Source: an uncultured Bacilli bacterium (GTDB lineage Bacteria > Bacillota_I > Bacilli_A > RF39 > UBA660). Taken from it: a stretch of DNA of 8,855 nucleotides. The stretch covers positions 1-8,855 of the forward strand of contig CANRLB010000046.1 in assembly GCA_947631365.1 (NCBI GenBank), read 5' to 3'. Below, piece after piece: positions 1 through 6,142 of the stretch. The notes beneath the pieces were generated by a model. It was not told the origin of the DNA. It did not search any database and saw only the letters and a program-made list of their open reading frames with translations. Each line of letters opens with the position of its first letter. Position 1 is the first letter of the stretch. The translations under genes were made by a program, and so were the position numbers.

Positions 1-76
1 TGGAAATTCTTTTATTATTATATTTTTCTAATAAATCTTCTTTACTATTTAAATCAATTTCTATTACTTTTTTCAT
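1..76 (-). CDS. Start of an unidentified operon gene, cut by the window edge
   Basis: An ATG at 76 opens a frame of 25 codons that runs off the left edge without a stop; the product begins MKKVIEIDLNSKEDL. A purine-rich ribosome binding site (AAGGA, 83-87) lies 6 nt upstream, and the gap from the previous stop is only 17 nt, so this is very probably the next cistron of the same operon. The visible part is charged and looks helical after a short beta strand. No family can be assigned from 25 residues. By position it could be the missing nuclease or helicase of the system, but that is inference only. Confidence 0.7.
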   Translation of the reverse strand, partial: MKKVIEIDLNSKEDLLEKYNNKRIS

Positions 77-93
77 ACTTTTTCCTTTTCTGA

Positions 94-825
94 TTAATTA
101 TTAACAATATAACTAATTTGTTCACTAAATAATTTTATTAACTCTTCTTCTTTCATTAACTCAATTAATTTCACTCCAGCAATAGTATTTATTGCTTTAC
201 CAAATTTAGTTCTATTTTCTTCAGTCTTTAATTTTTGCGAATTAGGTGTATCTCTTAAAGCAATTAAAGCACATTTAAATACTTTTCTACTTTTGCTTAT
301 TTTTCTTTCAATAATTTGATTAAATGGATCAGCAAAATCAAATGCAACTTTTGTAAGTTCATAAGGATCTTCTAAATCAGGATTATAAGAACATTCTGCT
401 CGCCACCATAATCTTACTAAAGATTGTCTAGAAAAAACGGTACTATTATCTTTAAAAAACCAATTTTCTTTAATTCTATTTTCATTAGATGGTGGCCATC
501 TTTTTTGGACATATTGCCAATATTTAGTATGAGTTAAATAAGCCCAGAACCTTTCATCTGCTAAATATCTTAAATGGATAGTACGAGAATTTATAAATTT
601 ATGTAGAGTTACCGCATTATGATAATCTTGTAACCATAATAGTTCTTCTTCTTTAGGTTTAACATATAAATCAGGAAGTTCTACCATTTTATCTAAAGAA
701 ACCCTATATTGTCTACCTTTAAATTGTTCTTCAATAAATGGCTCTTTTTTTTGATATTTTTCAATTGTTATAGTTCTCTTTAATTCATCTAAAGCTTTAT
801 CTGTTAATAAATATAAATTTTCCAT
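94..825 (-). CDS. Tryptophan-rich conserved hypothetical protein, DUF6339-like
   Basis: This 243-residue soluble protein has no signal peptide or membrane segment. Its most distinctive block spans residues 78-145. It begins NSRTIHLRYLADERFWAYLT, continues with KYWQYVQKRW (101-110), NWFF (121-124) and RLWWRAECSY (138-147), and is dense in Trp, Tyr and Arg. From memory this resembles the DUF6339 family, found beside cytosine methyltransferases and GHKL or Z1-type ATPase genes; no function is known to me and the match is unverified. The ATG at 825 is supported by a strong GGAGGA (832-837) inside the end of the upstream gene, and only 2 nt separate the upstream stop from this start, so translation is probably coupled. 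I see no PD-(D/E)XK, HNH or other catalytic motif. It is probably a structural or DNA-binding accessory subunit (inference). Confidence 0.75.
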   Translation of the reverse strand: MENLYLLTDKALDELKRTITIEKYQKKEPFIEEQFKGRQYRVSLDKMVELPDLYVKPKEEELLWLQDYHNAVTLHKFINSRTIHLRYLADERFWAYLTHTKYWQYVQKRWPPSNENRIKENWFFKDNSTVFSRQSLVRLWWRAECSYNPDLEDPYELTKVAFDFADPFNQIIERKISKSRKVFKCALIALRDTPNSQKLKTEENRTKFGKAINTIAGVKLIELMKEEELIKLFSEQISYIVNN

Positions 826-827
826 CT

Positions 828-1715
828 TTAATCCTCCATTCCTGATTCATAAATATCTAAAGCGTCTTTATATAATTCACCCAAAGCATAATTAGCAAAT
901 TTATATACTTTGGAAATATCATAATTTTCTTCAATAAATATTTCATCAGCTGGTTGTTTTAAATTTTTTTCTACTTTTCCTGCTAAAGTTCGACACCATT
1001 TTTTCTCTTTATAGTTCTCATAAGACATAAACATTTCTGTATAAGCCGTAATTATTGCAGGTTCAACAATTGTAAAAAACATTAATCTTTTTATATATTG
1101 ATCTTTTTTATATAAAGAAACAAATTTGTTATGAATATTATTATTCATTAATATCTGAATTAATTCTCCATCTAAAGACACACTAAAAGGTTGATCTTTT
1201 AAAACATTTTCCGTATCCTTTATTAAATTAAATATACTACCAATTCTTTTATCTTCTGGTAACTTTATATCTATACCATTACTAAACCCAATAATATCAC
1301 CACGCTCGTATAATATTTCATCATCTAAAATTCCATATATACTATTTAACATTTGCTTATCCGTAATTTTAAAATCAACTGCACAATAAAGAATTGCTAA
1401 CATTTCTATAGATTCATTTGTGGAATACTTATATAAATCTATTGTTTTTTCAGTAATACTATTAATATTTAAAACGCTTAATTCTCTTTGTGTTTTTTGT
1501 TCTAAATGCAATATTATATAAACTTTTTCTTCGGTAATTAATTTATTTAAAAAATCATTTTTTAAAATAGTATTAATTTTTAAGGTCAAAGTTTGTTCTT
1601 CTTTATCATAAACTTGATCTTCAATTTGAATAGAAAATTTATTATTAACATAATCATCTGTTAACTCTGATAAAATAGGTTTTGGATAACAAGTATTTTT
1701 TAAATTAATTTTCAT
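828..1715 (-). CDS. Conserved hypothetical protein of the GHKL-ATPase operon
   Basis: The frame can be read from a GTG at 1724, but the ATG at 1715 is preferred because GAGGTGA (1721-1727) ends 5 nt before it; this gives 295 residues. The start overlaps the end of the GHKL ATPase gene by 11 nt. Near the N-terminus are YPKPIL (10-15) and DDY (20-22). A probable beta-rich segment (26-80) follows, ending in YIILHLEQKTQRE, which holds an H-x-E-x2-T-x-R pattern (H70, E72, T75, R77). The rest (about 95-295) is mostly helical, with an aromatic run around MFMSYENYKEKKW. There is no signal peptide, membrane helix or known nuclease motif. I do not recognise a named family. The tight linkage to the ATPase suggests that the two proteins interact (inference). 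Confidence 0.75.
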   Translation of the reverse strand: MKINLKNTCYPKPILSELTDDYVNNKFSIQIEDQVYDKEEQTLTLKINTILKNDFLNKLITEEKVYIILHLEQKTQRELSVLNINSITEKTIDLYKYSTNESIEMLAILYCAVDFKITDKQMLNSIYGILDDEILYERGDIIGFSNGIDIKLPEDKRIGSIFNLIKDTENVLKDQPFSVSLDGELIQILMNNNIHNKFVSLYKKDQYIKRLMFFTIVEPAIITAYTEMFMSYENYKEKKWCRTLAGKVEKNLKQPADEIFIEENYDISKVYKFANYALGELYKDALDIYESGMED

Positions 1716-3615
1716 CTTCTTCACCTCTAACTGTATAAATATTTATACGATATTTAGCTATGAATTTTCTATCAAAGTCAATTTTAATTAAATTTGTTGT
1801 ATTATTATAAATATCGACAATTTTATTTTTAATAATATTCAGTTCTTTATTATTTACTAAATCCACAGCATTAATAATAGTAGGAATATAATCAGATATT
1901 AAGTTATCTTCACCAATACTCTCAATTTCCAAATTAAAAGTATCCTGATCAAAATCGTCTAAAGAAAAAGCAACTTTTATAGATTTATCATTTGTAGTAA
2001 TTTTAGGATAAACTTTAAATTTGGTATGATAGTCATAAATCAAACCACTTTTATCAACACCAGGAATTGTACTACTTTTTGGTTTTGGTGCATTTTTATT
2101 TTTACTATGTTCATTTTTGCCTTCAAAAACTGTACTATCTTCTTCACCATTAGCGGTATTTCCAGTTACCATTGGATTTAAAAAATTTGACTTATTATCA
2201 TAACTTACAATTTCTATATCTGGTACTTTAACTACACTCTCTTCACTCTCTGTATCATCCAGTTGAATATATTCTTCCATACCATCTAAATAATCATTTT
2301 CTACAATATTTATTTTAGTGTAATCTTCTATCTTTTTTCTAATCCATAAAATAATTTGATTATATCTTTTAGAAGCAAGTGCTTTTTCATTTTTATCATT
2401 TATTCGAACTTCTGGATCAAAATAATCATGAGTAGGATTTTCAATTTTTTTTAAGAAATTATCAACATCATTATCACCGGGGAAAAAGATAGCACTAAAA
2501 TTTTGTTGCGCTGTTCTTACATTATAGTCAAATATTTTCATCCCTTTTGCACGAAACATTGCTACATATTTACCAATAATATCATTACCTTTGGCAATAA
2601 TTAATTTTAATTTACCTGCCCCCATTACATCTTCACAATATTCTTTTACATCAAAAAGTCCTGTATAAACACTTAAATATTGTTTTATAAAACCATACTT
2701 TATATTTGAATTAGTATATTCAATTGGCTTATCACAATATTTATTTATAATATTCCATAAATTATTTTTACTTACTTCTTCATCAAAAACTGTAATTTGT
2801 AACTTATCATCATTTAATAAAACAAAGAAATTTTCAACAATAGATTGAATTATTTCTCTTTTAACCTGTTCTTTATCAAATTCAACGCCAAAAATGATAA
2901 CATCTGTTCCTTGTTCATCTCTTAAGAATAATTTATTTAACCTCTCTTTACTTTCATTATAATCCAAAGCACTTAACCTATTATTAACATCATTTTTAGC
3001 ATAATAAATTTTTCGATCAATTTTAGCATTGTTTACATATGATGTAAATAATTTGGCTACTCCTTCAACAGCATATTTTTGATATTTATCTTTAGTTACA
3101 TAAAATACAGTATTTAAAGAAGAAAGAGCAAAAGGAGCATTTTTTCCTGTACCAAAACTACCTGTTGAATTTTCACTTTGCTTTTGGGAATTTCCTTCAT
3201 CATATATTAAAGCATTCCATTGACTACTAACATCACTATTATTTTTTTCACTTCCAATAACACCATCAGTATTATAATCTGATATTTTAAGAACCCTTAT
3301 TTTATCAGAATTTAAAATTTTTATAGCATTTTCGGTAAATTTTTTGCATCTTTCTGGTAAGTCTTTAATTGCTAAAGTTCCATTTAAATGTCTTAAAATA
3401 TTTTCTTTATCAGGGAAAATATTACTACTAATATCATCTAAAGTCATTTTCATAATAAGTTTTTCCTTATCATTACTTAAAGAGTCATTTGAATTTTGAA
3501 TTAATTCTCTTGCTAAAAAAGCCCATTTGCCTGATTTAAATATTTCTGTGCTACCATCAATAAAAACATTTCCTACTGTTGAACTTTCTGTTAATTGCCA
3601 TCCAATACTATTCAT
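1705..3615 (-). CDS. GHKL-type (MutL/MORC-like) ATPase of a restriction-like system
   Basis: This 636-residue protein carries the ATP-binding motifs of the Hsp90/gyrase/MutL fold. The N box is ARELIQNSNDS (35-45), with the Mg-binding pattern E37-x3-N41-x2-D44. The G1-like box is ISDYNTDG (111-118), with the adenine-contacting Asp at D113. The lid motif is GSFGTGKNAPFALS (152-165) and the fourth motif is GTDVIIFG (236-243). Residues from about 245 to 415 probably form the S5-like transducer that follows such domains. An acidic, low-complexity linker (about 445-530) leads to a C-terminal beta-rich domain (about 530-636). Members of this superfamily dimerise on ATP binding and act as DNA clamps or switches; MutL/MORC-like versions occur beside C5-methyltransferases in restriction-modification-like loci. 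No nuclease motif is visible, so a partner probably cleaves. A strong Shine-Dalgarno site supports the ATG start. Confidence 0.9.
   Translation of the reverse strand: MNSIGWQLTESSTVGNVFIDGSTEIFKSGKWAFLARELIQNSNDSLSNDKEKLIMKMTLDDISSNIFPDKENILRHLNGTLAIKDLPERCKKFTENAIKILNSDKIRVLKISDYNTDGVIGSEKNNSDVSSQWNALIYDEGNSQKQSENSTGSFGTGKNAPFALSSLNTVFYVTKDKYQKYAVEGVAKLFTSYVNNAKIDRKIYYAKNDVNNRLSALDYNESKERLNKLFLRDEQGTDVIIFGVEFDKEQVKREIIQSIVENFFVLLNDDKLQITVFDEEVSKNNLWNIINKYCDKPIEYTNSNIKYGFIKQYLSVYTGLFDVKEYCEDVMGAGKLKLIIAKGNDIIGKYVAMFRAKGMKIFDYNVRTAQQNFSAIFFPGDNDVDNFLKKIENPTHDYFDPEVRINDKNEKALASKRYNQIILWIRKKIEDYTKINIVENDYLDGMEEYIQLDDTESEESVVKVPDIEIVSYDNKSNFLNPMVTGNTANGEEDSTVFEGKNEHSKNKNAPKPKSSTIPGVDKSGLIYDYHTKFKVYPKITTNDKSIKVAFSLDDFDQDTFNLEIESIGEDNLISDYIPTIINAVDLVNNKELNIIKNKIVDIYNNTTNLIKIDFDRKFIAKYRINIYTVRGEEDEN
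1721..1727 (-). promoter_or_regulatory. Ribosome binding site that sets the ATG start at 1715
   Basis: The minus strand reads GAGGTGA, a 7-nt match to the anti-Shine-Dalgarno complement, 5 nt before the ATG at 1715. The alternative GTG at 1724 lies inside this element and has no comparable site upstream. The site lies within the last codons of the GHKL ATPase gene. Confidence 0.7.
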
Positions 3616-3622
3616 ATAATCT

Positions 3623-3628
3623 ACCTCC
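3623..3628 (-). promoter_or_regulatory. Strong Shine-Dalgarno site of the GHKL ATPase gene
   Basis: GGAGGT on the minus strand lies 7 nt before the ATG at 3615. Its first G is the last base of the TAG stop codon of the upstream gene (3628-3630), so a ribosome terminating there covers the initiation site of the next gene. It is the best ribosome binding site in the operon, suggesting that the ATPase is made in good amount. Confidence 0.75.
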
Positions 3629-5814
3629 TAAATAGTTAACTCAGTTGTTTCCGAATATTCTTCTATATTTTCTTGCCTTTTCTTTCTTTTTAAAATAATT
3701 TTTTCGATATCACGATTAACAATATAATCTTCTTCTAATATATTTCTAAAAAAGTAATATATATTATCATTAGAATTAACATTATTATCTATTAAAATAT
3801 TAATATTTAAACTTAATAAGTAATTTGTTGCCTCTCTAAAAGAAATTGCTACATTTTTATCTATATAATTTTTAAATTTATTTAAAAGAACTTCATCTAT
3901 TTTTATCAAACTTTTTAAATATAACTCATTATTACCCCAGACGATAATATCATTAAAATTTATTGGTAAATTAGCATATACTGCTTCCGAAATTGAATAT
4001 TTAATCATTAAATCCATTTTGTTTATTGGCTTTTTAGATGATTTTATATCTCTTATAACAACACAACCCCAACTGTCTAAATTTGGCTCACTACTTATAA
4101 CAGCACTAACACCATGAAAAAATAACCTTCCGTTAAGCTTATCTTTTAAATATCTATACAGAATAAATTCATTATTAATATTATGCCGTAATAATTCATC
4201 ACCATATTTGACAAATAAATCACGCGTATTAATTATTTTTTTACTTTTAACATAATTTTCAATACTATAAAGCATATCTTGAGATAAAGGAATTACTTTA
4301 TCAAAAGCTGAATAAGTACCACTGTCAACTCTTACTCCAGCATCATTTATAATAGCCTCTAAAGCTCTACCTTTTTCAAATTTTTCACCAAATAGCATAT
4401 TAGCGACCTTAATAAGATCATTTAAATCTTGATCATTAGATAGAGAAACTGATTTTCTTAAATATCGCATTGCATATTTTATATACATTCTCTTGTTTAA
4501 TTTTTTAAAAACATAATTATTATTAACTCCTAAATTTAAATAATCAATTGATTTATAAAAAAGATCATTTTTGTCTATATTAGGAATTTCTAAAAAGCCA
4601 TTATATTCTAATTCATTACTCTTTTCAGTAAGCAAATTATTTAATTTGTTAATAACAATAGTAGGTAAATAATAATTTTTAGCAAAAATAAAATTATGTT
4701 CAAATAAAGTATCTAAATGCAATAATAATGCCGTAAAATCATCTAAATTATCAATATAATAAATTTGATGATTATCTAAAAATCTAAATGGTAATGTTAA
4801 ATATTTTCTTTTTATTTTACTTATTGCCTTACTTTCTAATTGTCTTATTCTCTCACGTGTAAGTCCAAAATATTGGCCTAACTCTTCTAAAGTAGAATAA
4901 TCTCTTTTAGCAAGTATTTTAATTTGTTTGTCATTTAATGAAATATTATCTAAAATGTAACTTTTAAAATTGGGAATTTCAAAAAAACTTAACCAATAAA
5001 AATATAATTTTATATGTATCTTTTCTACTTTAGTAAAACTGGTAAAATTAATCATTGCATATTTAATTATCTTTCCTATATTAACATAATCTTTTTCATT
5101 ATATATTGCTAATTTAAATGGAAGATAAACATATAAGTTACCAATCCCTTTAGTTATTTTTATTTTTAAAGGATTAAAGACAATATTATAAAAATAATTA
5201 TATAAGCATTCATATTCATATTTAAAATTACTAGGTAGTTCTTGTTTCTTTTCTAATAAATCTAGTATATTAAAAATATTAATTGTCTTTAAATATTCAC
5301 ATAAATTATAACTAATATTTAATTCACTTAATAAGGTATTACCACTAAAAGTTGATAAATATTGGATGGGATAATGAACTTTATAGCTATTATTTTTTAA
5401 AGATGTTTCTAGTAAATTATTATAATTATTTTTAATATACGATAAAATTTCATTAACTGTTTTGCTGCCAGAATTTCTAGTATTAGTTAAAGTATCTTCA
5501 GTTAATAATAACAATTTATCAACACTATCAACTGAAAGAGCTTTTAAAACATTTTTAGATCTTTCAGATAGTGGAAGAGAATTTATAAAGTCTGGCTCTT
5601 TTTTGCAAAAATGTTTGACAATGAATTCTTGGGTGTATAAACCTTTATCAATTAATTCTAAAATTTTATTGTTTATTTCCATTTGAGTCTTCTTACCACA
5701 AAATTTAATTTTTTTTGTATTAACTTGAGCCATCTCTTCAATTGTATTAACACCAGCATTTTTTAAACAATTATAAGCTCTTACTGATAAACCTATATCT
5801 TCAATTAATTTCAT
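3628..5814 (-). CDS. Tandem RNAP alpha-CTD-like plus sigma-70 region-4-like DNA-binding protein
   Basis: This 728-residue protein opens with two helix-hairpin-helix domains of the RNA polymerase alpha-CTD type. Domain 1 (3-58) has LSVRAYNCLKNAG and FCGKKTQMEI. Domain 2 (76-128) has LSERSKNVLK and RNSGSKTVNEI. Aligned with E. coli alpha-CTD, domain 1 keeps R265, N268, C269, G296, K298 and E302 (as R12, N15, C16, G40, K42, E46), with Thr for S299; these are UP-element contacts. A sigma-70 region-4 helix-turn-helix (about 293-338) has TLEELGQYFGLTRERIRQLE, keeping the -35-box contacts of sigma-70 R584, E585, R588 and Q589 (R320, E321, R324, Q325). No sigma region 2 is evident. The C-terminal 390 residues look like several winged-helix-like units. 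The ATG overlaps the upstream TGA (ATGA) and has no good ribosome binding site, so translation is probably coupled. Its role is unknown; promoter-like DNA recognition is predicted. Confidence 0.85.
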   Translation of the reverse strand: MKLIEDIGLSVRAYNCLKNAGVNTIEEMAQVNTKKIKFCGKKTQMEINNKILELIDKGLYTQEFIVKHFCKKEPDFINSLPLSERSKNVLKALSVDSVDKLLLLTEDTLTNTRNSGSKTVNEILSYIKNNYNNLLETSLKNNSYKVHYPIQYLSTFSGNTLLSELNISYNLCEYLKTINIFNILDLLEKKQELPSNFKYEYECLYNYFYNIVFNPLKIKITKGIGNLYVYLPFKLAIYNEKDYVNIGKIIKYAMINFTSFTKVEKIHIKLYFYWLSFFEIPNFKSYILDNISLNDKQIKILAKRDYSTLEELGQYFGLTRERIRQLESKAISKIKRKYLTLPFRFLDNHQIYYIDNLDDFTALLLHLDTLFEHNFIFAKNYYLPTIVINKLNNLLTEKSNELEYNGFLEIPNIDKNDLFYKSIDYLNLGVNNNYVFKKLNKRMYIKYAMRYLRKSVSLSNDQDLNDLIKVANMLFGEKFEKGRALEAIINDAGVRVDSGTYSAFDKVIPLSQDMLYSIENYVKSKKIINTRDLFVKYGDELLRHNINNEFILYRYLKDKLNGRLFFHGVSAVISSEPNLDSWGCVVIRDIKSSKKPINKMDLMIKYSISEAVYANLPINFNDIIVWGNNELYLKSLIKIDEVLLNKFKNYIDKNVAISFREATNYLLSLNINILIDNNVNSNDNIYYFFRNILEEDYIVNRDIEKIILKRKKRQENIEEYSETTELTI

Positions 5815-6038
5815 AATCTAAATTCATTTCTATTTTTGCTGGCAAATTTTACTTCTAAATTATTTATAGATTTTTTTAATGTTTTTATTATTTTTTCCAC
5901 ATCTTCTTTAGTGTATTCATAATTGCATCTATTAGCTAAATTCCCTATAAGATTAATTTCTTTTAAAGTATAATTTACTCGGTTTTCAGCTAATCGTATA
6001 AATTTATCTCTTTTATTTTCTTTCACTACTTTCACCAC
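5811..6038 (-). CDS. Small helical protein, first gene of the operon
   Basis: The frame has no ATG and can start at GTG 6038 (75 residues) or GTG 6026 (71 residues). The promoter just upstream would start RNA at about 6039-6042, leaving almost no leader for GTG 6038. GTG 6026 would have a leader of about 14 nt with a GGTGA match, so 6026 may be the true start. The product is rich in Lys and Glu and looks entirely helical, with FIRLAENRVNYTLKEINLIG, then NYEYTKEDVEKIIKTL. It reminds me of a family of 70-90 residue hypothetical proteins common in Bacillota mobile DNA, but I cannot name it. It lacks a clear helix-turn-helix. The TGA stop overlaps the next ATG by 4 nt, so production is coupled to the alpha-CTD/sigma-4 protein; a partner or regulator role is inferred. 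Confidence 0.7.
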   Translation of the reverse strand: MVKVVKENKRDKFIRLAENRVNYTLKEINLIGNLANRCNYEYTKEDVEKIIKTLKKSINNLEVKFASKNRNEFRL

Positions 6039-6047
6039 TTGAATCTA

Positions 6048-6077
6048 ATTATACAATATATTTGCTATATTTGTCAA
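6048..6077 (-). promoter_or_regulatory. Consensus sigma-A promoter of the GHKL/sigma-like operon
   Basis: On the minus strand a perfect -35 TTGACA (6077-6072) and a perfect -10 TATAAT (6053-6048) are separated by 18 nt, with TG directly before the -10. The expected RNA start is about 6039-6042, immediately ahead of the first gene. The spacer and the -10 are part of a duplicated palindromic element, so this strong promoter is probably held down by a repressor. Confidence 0.8.
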
Positions 6078-6112
6078 ATATTTATACAATATATTTGCTA
6101 TATTGTATAAAT
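6049..6112. repeat. Duplicated palindromic operator over the operon promoter
   Basis: A 23-bp sequence occurs twice in direct orientation, at 6049-6071 and 6082-6104, with a repeat period of 33 bp, about three helical turns. The left copy covers the promoter spacer and most of the -10. The right copy lies upstream and is the core of a perfect inverted repeat with 14-bp arms, ATTTATACAATATA (6080-6093) and its complement (6099-6112), around a 5-nt centre TTTGC. The left copy is an imperfect version of the same palindrome, altered where TTGACA replaces the arm. This arrangement suggests two dimers bound on the same DNA face. Confidence 0.75.
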
Positions 6113-6118
6113 GCTTAT

Positions 6119-6142
6119 AAAAAAAGATATATTAAAATATCT
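6119..6142 (-). terminator. Weak AT-rich terminator candidate after the methyltransferase
   Basis: On the minus strand AGATAT (6142-6137) and ATATCT (6130-6125) can pair around a 6-nt loop, and a run of seven T follows (6125-6119). The hairpin begins within the TAG stop of the methyltransferase gene. The stem has only 6 bp with one G-C pair, so termination may be inefficient and some read-through into the operon is plausible. Confidence 0.35.

Noticed and set aside
1715..1724. GTG at 1724 as the start of the 295-residue protein
   Set aside because: This GTG is part of the GAGGTGA ribosome binding site for the ATG at 1715 and has no site of its own.
5462..5686. Open frame of 74 codons on the plus strand
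   Set aside because: It lies wholly inside the alpha-CTD/sigma-4 gene on the opposite strand, has no ribosome binding site and its product resembles nothing; the minus-strand frame has clear domains.
3628..5814. The 728-residue protein as a genuine sigma factor
   Set aside because: Only region 4 is recognisable; no region 2 with -10 recognition and core-binding helices is seen, and the protein is far longer than alternative sigma factors.
5811..6038. Mycoplasma-type code with TGA as tryptophan
   Set aside because: TGA at 5811-5813 is a stop in a classic ATGA overlap, and tryptophans in the methyltransferase and amidase are encoded by TGG.
6049..6112. Two direct repeats read as a minimal CRISPR array
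   Set aside because: There are only two copies separated by 10 nt, no spacers and no cas genes; the palindromic promoter context points to an operator.
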